The position numbers were made by a program, and so were the translations under genes. This document shows, in pieces, positions 58,057 to 64,000 of a DNA stretch of 64,000 nt. Numbering within the stretch: the stretch's first letter is position 1; every line of letters starts with the position of its first letter. The DNA lies in the NCBI RefSeq assembly GCF_003438995.1, contig NZ_QSUN01000004.1:264103-328102 (forward strand), in the 5' to 3' direction. This stretch comes from Bacteroides sp. OM05-12. GTDB lineage: Bacteria; Bacteroidota; Bacteroidia; Bacteroidales; Bacteroidaceae. The notes under the pieces are model-generated. The model was not told the origin of the DNA, ran no database searches, and saw only the letters and a program-made list of their open reading frames with translations.

Positions 58057-58341
58057 TTAGTAATATACTTGCCTTTTATTGTGATAGTTATTCTTACACT
58101 TGATACAGCAGAATTTCTGTTGATACACTTTCTTTACGAACTTCTTACCGCACATGGGACAACGGCATTCTGTACCAACTTTAGCCTTTTCATTACGTCT
58201 CTTCGGTGCTTCTTGGCTATTACTAAGCTCTTTAACTCTGCATCGTTTATATTGATAGCTGTAATTGATGCTATCGTAATCATCTCTGCTCTCTTCAATG
58301 TCTGCAAGGTGATATGCTTCTGTTTCGTCATTCATAATCAC
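58057..58341 (-). CDS. Zinc-finger hypothetical protein
   Basis: 94 residues. A four-Cys zinc ribbon near the C-terminus: CPMC (60-63) and CCIKC (77-81), preceded by an acidic N-terminus and basic linker. DNA or RNA binding is likely; exact role unknown. The starts at residue 1 or 3 (MIMN) cannot be distinguished. Confidence 0.72.
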   Translation of the reverse strand: MIMNDETEAYHLADIEESRDDYDSINYSYQYKRCRVKELSNSQEAPKRRNEKAKVGTECRCPMCGKKFVKKVYQQKFCCIKCKNNYHNKRQVYY

Positions 58342-58343
58342 TA

Positions 58344-58655
58344 TTATTTAGGTTCTACAATCGGCATATAATGAGTAACGCAAATTACATCACCGCAATC
58401 ATCACGCCATTCGCCACATTTCTTGTCGTATAGCCCAAGCTGAATATATTTGTAATAGTCAGTACACCAGCATCCGGTTATCATAAGGTCATCGGATTCA
58501 GGCAACTGTTCTTTTACACTTATCCACGGATTCTTAGGATGAGCGTCTGCCCATTCAGCACCGGCGAAAAAACCAAGTCTTTTGCCATATTCTATATAAC
58601 TACTATAGCTATATGGGTTCGCTGCATATATTTCTTCTTTTCTTTCCATAATCAT
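58344..58655 (-). CDS. DUF551 protein
   Basis: 103 residues. The C-terminal part shows the DUF551 pattern: NPWISVKEQLPESDD (about 42-56) and VTHYMPIVEPK at the end. DUF551 proteins are common in phages, function unknown. Start at residue 3 (MERKEE) is equally possible. Confidence 0.8.
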   Translation of the reverse strand: MIMERKEEIYAANPYSYSSYIEYGKRLGFFAGAEWADAHPKNPWISVKEQLPESDDLMITGCWCTDYYKYIQLGLYDKKCGEWRDDCGDVICVTHYMPIVEPK

Positions 58656-58661
58656 TTATTT

Positions 58662-58937
58662 TTAAGTCAATTCTTCATCGCTAAGATTAAGCACACCTTT
58701 ATCCGAAAACTCATACCCTATGTATGTAACCGAATTGCCGTTTATAATGTACCAATCCGTTAAATTATCATCATCGCTGTGTGCGAAAAGCAAATCATTT
58801 ATCACACTGTTACCTCTCTTTAATCCTACGTAATAGTTGTGATTGTAGCAGCTTATTTCGGGTATATGCTTAAATGTACTTGTATCTATACCGTCATAGA
58901 CACCATACCTTTTCTTGAAATTTTCATCCATAACCAT
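58662..58937 (-). CDS. Small early phage protein
   Basis: 91 residues, acidic (LTDWYIINGNSVTYIGYEF, LSDEELT). No recognised domain. Overlaps none of its neighbours and is in the same tight run of small early genes (6- and 0-base gaps). Confidence 0.6.
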   Translation of the reverse strand: MVMDENFKKRYGVYDGIDTSTFKHIPEISCYNHNYYVGLKRGNSVINDLLFAHSDDDNLTDWYIINGNSVTYIGYEFSDKGVLNLSDEELT

Positions 58938-59159
58938 TCATTTTACAAGTTCGTACATATCGGGGTGAAAATCAAAACAAACGCCACATTCTACTTGAAT
59001 GCCTACACGATATTCACCCTCATCTACATCTTTTCTATCTTGAAATATAAGAGTACCGCCATCATGGTATTGCTGATGACACTGCACACTATCTTTAATT
59101 CTAACTTTAGTACCCTTGGGGTACTGGTATATCTCACCCTGTTTTAAAATTTTAGCCAT
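58938..59159 (-). CDS. Small early phage protein
   Basis: 73 residues, beta-rich (KGTKVRIKDSVQCHQQYHDGGTLIF). The KGTKVRI and DEGEYRVGIQVECGVCFDF phrases suggest a small SH3-like fold. Its ATG carries the ACACGATTATG leader. Unknown role. Confidence 0.6.
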   Translation of the reverse strand: MAKILKQGEIYQYPKGTKVRIKDSVQCHQQYHDGGTLIFQDRKDVDEGEYRVGIQVECGVCFDFHPDMYELVK

Positions 59160-59174
59160 AATCGTGTATATTGT

Positions 59175-59192
59175 GGTAGCTCGAAGGCTACC
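59175..59192. other. GGTAGC/GCTACC hairpin in early-gene spacer
   Basis: GGTAGC (59,175-59,180) and GCTACC (59,187-59,192) can pair around TCGAAG. It lies in the 36-base spacer after the stop at 59,196. No T tract. Confidence 0.4.
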
Positions 59193-59195
59193 GGA

Positions 59196-59342
59196 TTAGA
59201 AATAAACTTTTACTTTGCGATACAAATTGGTGATAGATTGCTTTGCGTACACATCACCATTGGAAAACTCAATTCTATTGCCGTTATCGTTGATAATCGG
59301 GTTCTCGGCTGTTTCCAATTTATAAACTTCTTCTTTTGTCAT
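59196..59342 (-). CDS. Very small early phage protein (48 residues)
   Basis: An ATG-initiated frame of 48 residues, MTKEEVYKLETAENPIINDN..., ending in KVKVYF. Clean ATG and charged composition, in the same operon direction and spacing as its neighbours, so it is probably real. Unknown function. Confidence 0.6.
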   Translation of the reverse strand: MTKEEVYKLETAENPIINDNGNRIEFSNGDVYAKQSITNLYRKVKVYF

Positions 59343-59357
59343 AATCTTCTATATTGT

Positions 59358-59375
59358 GCAGGGATTTCGCCCTGC
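59358..59375. other. GCAGGG/CCCTGC hairpin in early-gene spacer
   Basis: Perfect 6-base arms (59,358-59,363 and 59,370-59,375) with a 6-base loop in the spacer between two early genes. No clear T run; perhaps RNA processing or attenuation. Confidence 0.4.
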
Positions 59376-59404
59376 CGGTTAAACTTCTTTTTACAAGTAA
59401 ATTA

Positions 59405-59626
59405 TCATTTAGCTCTCAATACAAACCTCACCTTCTTCACAGGGATAGTACCCAGGCAATAAGTATCACCGAATAAAGATCGTCCCATAAATCGATCTAT
59501 ACTTATATTGTTACGACATACAGTCTTCAACAACCCATCAGCATCCAAAATGGTATCACCTACTTGTATTGTGCTTATATGCACGTTTTCAACTTCGTAT
59601 TGATATTGCCCGTTTCGCTCTTTCAT
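59405..59626 (-). CDS. First gene of the leftward early operon, small beta-rich protein
   Basis: 73 residues (MKERNGQYQYEVENVHISTIQVGDTILDADGLLKTVCRNN...) with the VGDTILDADG pattern of small intein/Hint-like or SH3-like barrels, but too short for an intein. It would be the first leftward early gene after the operators at 59,670-59,779. Unknown function. Confidence 0.65.
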   Translation of the reverse strand: MKERNGQYQYEVENVHISTIQVGDTILDADGLLKTVCRNNISIDRFMGRSLFGDTYCLGTIPVKKVRFVLRAK

Positions 59627-59669
59627 AATCGTATATCTTTTAATTGTTATTACTTCGTTTCTGACGATG

Positions 59670-59779
59670 CAAAGATAAAGAGAACTTTATTAAAAGCAGC
59701 ATTTTGATATAGTTTTCTTTATCAATTAAGAATATTTAATAAATAAAACTTTATCAATATTAGGTTATATGATAAAGTT
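59670..59779. promoter_or_regulatory. Divergent early promoter region with repeated AACTTTATCA operator half-sites
   Basis: Leftward -7 element TATCTTTG (minus strand, 59,670-59,677). Related half-sites occur at 59,683-59,692 (AACTTTATTA), 59,717-59,724 (CTTTATCA), 59,747-59,756 (AACTTTATCA) and 59,770-59,779 (TGATAAAGTT, exact complement of the previous one, 13 bases apart). They lie between the repressor and the leftward early operon, as expected for repressor operators. A weaker rightward box TTACTTTG lies at about 59,784-59,791. Confidence 0.7.
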
Positions 59780-59818
59780 CACATTACTTTGCGGAGTAAT
59801 CAAAATAAAGTATAGTTT

Positions 59819-60073
59819 ATGGACTTACGAATAAAAGAATTTATGAGTGAACGCAATGTTACTTCTGCGTGGCTCGCTGAACAAGTTGGTATCTCAAAGG
59901 TGGCTGTCAGCAACATTGTAACCGGAAAGTCTTCACCTTCTTTGGATAATCTTCTAAAGATTGCCAGCGTTCTCAATGTGCCTATCACTGAATTGATAGG
60001 AGAAGAAAAAGAGGAGCATACTATCACTTGCCCTCACTGTGGAAAGAAGATCAAAATAGAGAAAGGAGAATAA
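59819..60073 (+). CDS. Phage repressor, XRE family with C-terminal CxxC tail
   Basis: 84 residues, one of two plus-strand genes in the phage. The helix-turn-helix is at about 16-38 (TSAWLAEQVGISKVAVSNIVTGKSS), followed by SLDNLLKIASVLNVPITELIG. The end (TITCPHCGKKIKIEK) has a lone CxxC, half of a zinc ribbon, perhaps completed by dimerisation. It faces away from the leftward early operon with the operator cluster between. Likely lysogeny repressor. Confidence 0.88.
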   Translation: MDLRIKEFMSERNVTSAWLAEQVGISKVAVSNIVTGKSSPSLDNLLKIASVLNVPITELIGEEKEEHTITCPHCGKKIKIEKGE

Positions 60074-60077
60074 ATAT

Positions 60078-60290
60078 ATGGCACAACATTTTATTCCAAT
60101 AATAGGAGAAACCTATTACTATCTGAATCTTACAGAGAAAAATGCGATAATTAGTATTCATCCAATGCCAATTGTATATGATGGGAACGAAAACACGCTT
60201 TCCGATTATAATCTTTTTCGAAATATAGATAATGCTTTAAAAGCAGCTAGCGAAATAAAATCAGTATTAATAAATAAGCCGGAGCGCTAA
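60078..60290 (+). CDS. Small protein cotranscribed with the repressor
   Basis: 70 residues, no recognised domain. It begins four bases after the repressor stop, so it is made in lysogens; it may be an immunity or superinfection factor. A GC-rich hairpin overlaps its stop codon. Confidence 0.6.
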   Translation: MAQHFIPIIGETYYYLNLTEKNAIISIHPMPIVYDGNENTLSDYNLFRNIDNALKAASEIKSVLINKPER

Positions 60291-60298
60291 ACTCCGGC
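60278..60298 (+). terminator. Terminator between convergent genes
   Basis: GCCGGAG (60,278-60,284) and CTCCGGC (60,292-60,298), spanning the stop of the plus-strand gene and adjoining the stop of the minus-strand gene at 60,300. Neither side has a long T run, so strength is uncertain. Confidence 0.6.
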
Positions 60299-60299
60299 A

Positions 60300-60734
60300 T
60301 CACTTGATTAGCCCTTTAACTTTCAACCGATTCACGATTTCAGTGTAAATATAATCTATATCCTGTCTATGGGATTTATATTGCTGATAGAAAAACGTCA
60401 CATCTTCGCAATTGTGAGAAATTAAAGAACCTGTACATCCTGTAACTTCCGCTATTTTATCCCTTAACCCGACCTTCATCTTACCACCTGCCAACGCACT
60501 GGGAGAATATAGGAAAAGGATTATAAAGATGAACTTCTTTCTCTGTGTTGGACTATCCACACATGGAGGTAACAATAATCCGGATAGCATTTCTTTGAAC
60601 CAAGAGTATATCTCTTCAATAAGTGAATAGTCATGTAATAGAGGTTCCGATAATTCTTGCTCTCTCTCTGAAAGTCTTGATTTCTGTTCGCGAATAGATT
60701 TAAGCTCTACAACTGCTGAAAATTCTTTTTGCAT
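60300..60734 (-). CDS. Conserved-looking phage protein near the repressor
   Basis: 144 residues. Helical N-terminus (ELKSIREQKSRLSEREQELSE), then a hydrophobic stretch (FIFIILFLYSPSAL, about 69-82) and a helix-turn-helix-like C-terminal half (VGLRDKIAEVTGCTGSLISHNCEDV). I have seen this type in Bacteroides mobile elements, often near the integrase, but cannot name it. A regulator is plausible. Confidence 0.65.
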   Translation of the reverse strand: MQKEFSAVVELKSIREQKSRLSEREQELSEPLLHDYSLIEEIYSWFKEMLSGLLLPPCVDSPTQRKKFIFIILFLYSPSALAGGKMKVGLRDKIAEVTGCTGSLISHNCEDVTFFYQQYKSHRQDIDYIYTEIVNRLKVKGLIK

Positions 60735-60735
60735 A

Positions 60736-60782
60736 ACACGATTATTTTAAAAGTAAATAGTATATTTGCATCATAATCGTGT
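60736..60782. repeat. ACACGATTAT/ATAATCGTGT inverted repeat upstream of an early gene
   Basis: Perfect 10-base arms at 60,736-60,745 and 60,773-60,782. Each arm contains the ACACGATTAT leader element that precedes the ATG of early genes; the outer copy sits before a vestigial ATG (10 codons). It suggests a duplicated and inverted start region. Confidence 0.55.
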
Positions 60783-60819
60783 AGGGGGAATTAGGTGGTC
60801 GTGCGCTTGGTTCCCTTTC

Positions 60820-61002
60820 TTATTTTACCGACTTATCTCTTTCTTGGATAGCCTTGTTTCTCTCATCAACCTCCCTACCCCACATAGTTGCAAAATAAAG
60901 AGCATTAGCATATAAAAAGAGCTCCTCACTTGACGAAAGGAACTCTACTTTTAGCGCAGACGTTATAGAGACTGCTAACAAATTATCATCTACAGACGAC
61001 AT
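60820..61002 (-). CDS. Small hypothetical phage protein
   Basis: 60 residues (MSSVDDNLLAVSITSALKVEF...KAIQERDKSVK). No recognised domain; helix-rich. Its ATG is one base from the stop of the 105-residue gene upstream, so they are cotranscribed. Confidence 0.6.
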   Translation of the reverse strand: MSSVDDNLLAVSITSALKVEFLSSSEELFLYANALYFATMWGREVDERNKAIQERDKSVK

Positions 61003-61003
61003 C

Positions 61004-61321
61004 TTACTTTATATTTAATTTCGCAAATTTCCTAAACTCTTTATCAAATTGCTCAAAATCAATGATGAAATTCTCTTTCTCTTCCGGTCTTTTTATCATT
61101 GATTTAAAATCGGCATGATATATATCGAATGATTTATTAAGCGACCGATGGTGATGCTTAAATATTCCTACAGACAGATTTCTCTTTGATAGTATATCGT
61201 TCAGCTCCTCTGTGATATTCATCGCTTCTGTAAACAACAGATATGCCGCTGACATTAGCATATTTACTCTTTTGGCATCTTCTGAATTATTGAATGCCTC
61301 TAAATCTTTATTTTTAATCAT
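61004..61321 (-). CDS. Small hypothetical phage protein
   Basis: 105 residues, helical and charged (NVGIFKHHHRSLNKSFDIYHADFKS). No recognised domain. Lies 14 bases after the integrase stop. Confidence 0.6.
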   Translation of the reverse strand: MIKNKDLEAFNNSEDAKRVNMLMSAAYLLFTEAMNITEELNDILSKRNLSVGIFKHHHRSLNKSFDIYHADFKSMIKRPEEKENFIIDFEQFDKEFRKFAKLNIK

Positions 61322-61335
61322 AGTTTTATTGGATT

Positions 61336-62382
61336 TTACTTTCTAAAAAACATATCTCCTGAAATATTCCTAGCCGTATCATCACCGGTCAACCTGATGT
61401 ATCTAAAAAAATTCTGCTCGCTTCGGTGTCCGGTGAGTTTCATTATCTCAAAAGTTTTCATTCTGCCTGTCAAATACATATTTGTAGCCGCACTCCTTCT
61501 CGCTGTATGGCTACTGATAAGCTCCCATTTCTCACGCGTGGCAGTAACTAGCTTTCCTCCCTTTGTGTACGAATAAGTAATAATATCATTCAGCCCTATC
61601 TCTTTCATAATTACCTTCAGATATTTATTAAAGTATTGGATACACAAACCGGACGGAATAAAACCGCCATACTTAGCAAATATCTCTTTTACATAATCAT
61701 GTGCCGGGACCTTAACATCCACGTTCGTTTTCTTAGTCCGGATCACGATATAACCGTTTATCATATTCTGACTTGTCAATCTTGAATAGTCAGAATAACG
61801 TAATGCCGTGAGACAACCAATGACAAACATGTCCCGTATACGCTCTTTCGCTTTTCTCTTATCCTGTTTGACAAATTTATAGTAGTATATCCTCGTGATC
61901 TCATTCATTGATAAGAATACCGCATTTGTCGGTTCTTCCCTTAAATCTATTTCATCAAATGTCGTATCCACAGCATAATTGTATTGACCGGCACGGCGTA
62001 CCAATGATTGAATTTTCTGAATATAACCTACTATCGTATTATGCCGTAAGCCATTATTCTCCAAATAAATAATGAAATCATCCAAAAACTCTTCGGTTAT
62101 CGAGTTGGTGAATATGTCACAATCATAATTTTCAGAGAAATTGTCTATATGCTTAATTATTGCATCATATACGGCCGCATAGTCTTTAGACTTTCGTCTA
62201 CTTCGCTTTTCAAGTACTTCACGAATAAAATCGGTGAAGTATATACCCTCTAACGGTTTTTCCTGCCGGAAGTGGTTAATGTAATCCTTCCTTACTTTGA
62301 AGGTCGGGATCGGTTGTGATAATTGTAGTGCTTTGGTAGTATCATTTTTAAGGTTGATAACTATTATAGGTTGTTCGGAAAT
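61336..62382 (-). CDS. Tyrosine recombinase (phage integrase), probable ATT start
   Basis: The frame is open to 62,397 and has no ATG, GTG or TTG before the core; a TTG at 62,085 would remove the DNA-binding N-terminus. ATT at 62,382 fits: AAAGGTGG lies nine bases upstream and it gives MSEQPIIVINLKNDTTK..., 348 residues, the usual size for Bacteroides phage integrases. Arm-binding and core-binding domains (1-165) precede the catalytic domain. Predicted catalytic residues: R195 (TALRYSD), H292-R295 (SHTARR), H319 (LTGHRS) and Y328 (RYIRL). An ATT start remains an inference. Integrates or excises the prophage. Confidence 0.87.
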   Translation of the reverse strand: MSEQPIIVINLKNDTTKALQLSQPIPTFKVRKDYINHFRQEKPLEGIYFTDFIREVLEKRSRRKSKDYAAVYDAIIKHIDNFSENYDCDIFTNSITEEFLDDFIIYLENNGLRHNTIVGYIQKIQSLVRRAGQYNYAVDTTFDEIDLREEPTNAVFLSMNEITRIYYYKFVKQDKRKAKERIRDMFVIGCLTALRYSDYSRLTSQNMINGYIVIRTKKTNVDVKVPAHDYVKEIFAKYGGFIPSGLCIQYFNKYLKVIMKEIGLNDIITYSYTKGGKLVTATREKWELISSHTARRSAATNMYLTGRMKTFEIMKLTGHRSEQNFFRYIRLTGDDTARNISGDMFFRK

Positions 62383-62393
62383 TCCGAATAACC
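62369..62393. repeat. 25-base palindrome at the integrase start
   Basis: GGTT-n-TTCGGAA-n-TTCCGAA-n-AACC, centred on 62,381, with only one unpaired position per arm. It overlaps the predicted ATT start of the integrase. Candidate operator for integrase autoregulation or a recombination core. Confidence 0.65.
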
Positions 62394-62416
62394 ACCTTTA
62401 TTACTTTTTGTACTCT

Positions 62417-62626
62417 TTATTCACCTAACATTGTATAATCCATAACACGTTCCAAATCTGGACGCCATGAAAGAAAATCTTCCTGTGGATCACAGAATGT
62501 TTCAATTAAGCATTCTGCTGCAATAACCACACGCTGCCAGTTACTACAACCACACAAACGCATACGACGTTTAATAAACTCAAATAATACAATCCGGTTG
62601 TCTACATCTTCTTCATCATTATGAAT
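62417..62626 (-). CDS. Small phage protein with no usual start codon
   Basis: A 69-residue frame, MHNDEEDVDNRIVLFEF... if ATT at 62,626 is the start, ending VMDYTMLGE. Cys-rich middle (RLCGCSN), and coding-like. It overlaps the end of the upstream gene by 8 bases. No ATG/GTG/TTG except an internal ATG at the RRM position. Not recognised. Confidence 0.5.
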   Translation of the reverse strand: MHNDEEDVDNRIVLFEFIKRRMRLCGCSNWQRVVIAAECLIETFCDPQEDFLSWRPDLERVMDYTMLGE

Positions 62627-62846
62627 GTTCTTTTTTCTCTTTTATAGTCACATTATCATCTTCGTCAATATCGAAGCAATCCGGACAATAGCATTTCCCG
62701 TCTTCGATTAACCAGTGGTCGTCCTGCGCCTCTTCCTTTGGTGAGTTTTCATCCGTCCAAAGGGTGAAACCAGAATACTCATTCATATATACCTTACCGC
62801 ATACATCGCACTGTACTCCGTATGCTTTTTCTTCAAATATTGCCAT
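62619..62846 (-). CDS. Zinc-ribbon hypothetical protein
   Basis: 75 residues with CDVC (15-18) and CYCPDC (about 53-58) cysteine pairs, forming a likely zinc ribbon, and an acidic centre. Of the kind found in phages and plasmids of Bacteroides. Function unknown. Confidence 0.72.
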   Translation of the reverse strand: MAIFEEKAYGVQCDVCGKVYMNEYSGFTLWTDENSPKEEAQDDHWLIEDGKCYCPDCFDIDEDDNVTIKEKKEHS

Positions 62847-62863
62847 AATTTCCTTTTTTCCTG

Positions 62864-63295
62864 TTATACTCTATTGATTTCGTCATTGATTCTGAAAAGA
62901 CTGTCACTAATGAAGTCGTATATTTTATACATAAGTTCCGGCTCCTGTTCCTTTGGAGAATATACCATAACTCTCTTACCGGCACCTTTCATCCATCCGG
63001 CTTCTGTGTTGGCAGACCTGCCGCATGGAAGTACCATCACGCAGACATCCGCCCACTGCATGCCATTGAAGTCTGAATCGAATCCTTTCTGTGCAATAGG
63101 ATGATTAAGGGCTTCGCGATATTGTTCTGTTGTCCAGTTCTGCCAATTCGGGTCTATATCAGACCATCGAAATCCACCGTTACCATGAGGAGGATTCTTG
63201 AAGTCATAAACTTCGTGTCCTTGCTCCCGGAGAAACCTTACAACGATTTCTTGAAATGAGTTTCTCCAACTACTTGCTACATAAATTTTTGCCAT
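62864..63295 (-). CDS. Nucleoside 2-deoxyribosyltransferase-like protein
   Basis: 143 residues. The Rossmann-like fold is shown by KIYVASSWRN (3-12), the EVYDFKNPP strand, DFNGMQWADVCVMVLPCGRSANTEAGWMKGAGKRVMVYSP (about 75-115), in which the S-A-N-T-E-A-G motif carries the catalytic glutamate. Such enzymes exchange nucleobases on deoxynucleosides and are common in phages, where they salvage or alter nucleotides. It is uncertain whether this belongs to the same prophage as the integrase. Confidence 0.85.
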   Translation of the reverse strand: MAKIYVASSWRNSFQEIVVRFLREQGHEVYDFKNPPHGNGGFRWSDIDPNWQNWTTEQYREALNHPIAQKGFDSDFNGMQWADVCVMVLPCGRSANTEAGWMKGAGKRVMVYSPKEQEPELMYKIYDFISDSLFRINDEINRV

Positions 63296-63323
63296 ATTAT
63301 TTTTTATTATTATATTTGAACTT

Positions 63324-63343
63324 CATTTGCAATGTCGCAAATG
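63324..63343. repeat. CATTTGC/GCAAATG inverted repeat
   Basis: Perfect 7-base arms with a 6-base spacer, 29 bases upstream of the deoxyribosyltransferase-like start. Candidate operator. The rest of 63,296-63,496 holds no gene that I can support. Confidence 0.4.
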
Positions 63344-63496
63344 ATTAATTTTTTAATTATGAAAAATTTAATTAGAAAAAGCATTCTATAGCTTTACTAC
63401 CGTACGGCTATGGCAATGCTTAAAATTGAATAGACGGTAGGTTGGGACTTTGTACTAAACTGTATTGACCTTTTATAGTGGTTAATAGAGAAAATT

Positions 63497-63513
63497 ACTT
63501 AGCACAGCTAAGT
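63497..63513 (+). other. Hairpin just upstream of 5S rRNA
   Basis: ACTTAGC (63,497-63,503) and GCTAAGT (63,507-63,513) form a perfect stem with a 3-base loop, nine bases before the 5S gene. It may be a processing stem of an rRNA precursor. Confidence 0.45.
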
Positions 63514-63521
63514 CCCTAAAT

Positions 63522-63623
<102 letters not shown>

Positions 63624-63630
<7 letters not shown>

Positions 63631-63672
63631 TTTATTTTTAGCCCTGTTGTCTTTATTGATGGCAGGTTTTTT
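63624..63672 (+). terminator. Terminator of the 5S gene
   Basis: CTGCCAT (63,624-63,630, the 3' end of 5S) pairs with ATGGCAG (63,659-63,665), followed by GTTTTTTAT. The loop is long (28 bases), so it may be a processing stem as well as a terminator. Confidence 0.6.
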
Positions 63673-63721
63673 ATATTAAACTCTATTTTGCTCATTTCTC
63701 TTAGTTTTTCTTTGTTTTACG

Positions 63722-63931
63722 CTACTTCTTTTGATAATAATTGCAGCAACCGTTATCATCTACTTTTAATCTCATTAATGGAATAAGTCCACATTCAGAA
63801 CATTTCTCTACATTATAGTGGAAATATTTACAGTTATTGCACCGTGAAAATTCTTCTTTATATTCCATCCTTAATAGAAGTTCTTTTTGAAATTCTACTC
63901 CAGTCAGTTTAAAATATTCTTCTTTGTTCAT
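63722..63931 (-). CDS. Small zinc-finger protein
   Basis: 69 residues with CNNCKYFHYNVEKCSECG (31-48) and later CC (62-63), a zinc knuckle. It resembles small phage/plasmid proteins. ATG at 63,931 is clear. Downstream end 92 bases from the 5S gene, convergent with it. Function unknown. Confidence 0.65.
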   Translation of the reverse strand: MNKEEYFKLTGVEFQKELLLRMEYKEEFSRCNNCKYFHYNVEKCSECGLIPLMRLKVDDNGCCNYYQKK

Positions 63932-64000
63932 GTCTCTTTCTAAATTTTACTCCAAATTTTGTTATTTATGAATTAAACCCTTGGATTAGTTCAGTCGCTT

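Larger units (their letters stand above)
27000..63300. mobile_element. Siphovirus-type prophage (ends uncertain)
   Basis: Complete head, DNA-packaging, tail, lysis, repressor and integrase modules occur in one block, nearly all on the minus strand. The left end lies between the thioredoxin-like gene (ends 26,963) and the first phage gene (27,404). The right end is either just beyond the integrase (about 62,400) or after the phage-type small genes (about 63,300). The lambda gpE-like capsid, SPP1-like portal, tail chaperone pair and 1582-residue tape measure protein point to a long non-contractile tail. No gene is visibly broken, so it may be functional. Confidence 0.85.

Noticed and set aside
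61336..62085. Integrase starting at TTG 62,085
   Set aside because: That start deletes the arm- and core-binding domains although the upstream frame encodes convincing integrase sequence.

Overview
The window looks like a gut Bacteroides chromosome. It has AT-rich intergenic DNA, SusC/SusD pairs, a hybrid two-component regulator, S1 sulfatases, and many promoters of the Bacteroides type (-7 TANNTTTG, sometimes with a -33 TTTG). It holds two large blocks joined by a short non-coding stretch, with a 5S rRNA gene near the right edge.

Block 1 (about 1-26,970) is a complete polysaccharide utilisation locus (PUL). On the minus strand, in transcription order, it encodes a secreted accessory protein, a GH18 endo-N-acetylglucosaminidase-like protein with LamG-like domains, a small surface lipoprotein, SusC, SusD, a sulfatase, a GH20 hexosaminidase, a second sulfatase, a GH2 beta-galactosidase, a GH29 alpha-L-fucosidase and a third sulfatase. 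A divergent 1313-residue hybrid two-component regulator sits upstream. The enzyme set fits a sulfated, fucosylated, galactose/GlcNAc-containing host glycan such as sulfated mucin O-glycan, sulfated N-glycan or keratan sulfate. The exact substrate is inference. A cysteine-less thioredoxin-like gene ends the block.

Block 2 (about 27,400-62,400, perhaps to 63,300) is a siphovirus-type prophage, almost all on the minus strand. From right to left it has a tyrosine integrase, small early genes, a divergent repressor with an operator cluster, a run of tiny early genes, a tRNA-like element, an ASCH protein, a PAPS-reductase-like protein, a ParB-like protein, small and large terminase, portal, an independently transcribed DUF4160/DUF2442-HTH cassette, scaffold, capsid, connectors, tail tube, tail chaperones with a probable -1 frameshift, a 1582-residue tape measure protein, tail tip, fibres, a PI-PLC-like protein, holin, M15 endolysin, a GDSL-esterase fibre, a one-gene spanin, and a separately promoted small accessory cassette. 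I could not find attachment-site repeats, so the exact ends are unknown.

Block 3 (62,400-64,000) has phage-type small genes (zinc-ribbon, nucleoside deoxyribosyltransferase-like) and a solitary 5S rRNA gene on the plus strand without a recognisable 23S in the window.

The most unusual points are: several phage reading frames with no usual start codon; the promoter-operator architecture and insulation of the DUF4160/DUF2442 cassette; the G/T frameshift site; a recurring ACACGATTATG leader before early genes; a repeated TTCACAAT/ATTGTGAA inverted motif; and the PAPS reductase/ParB/ASCH group beside the terminase.
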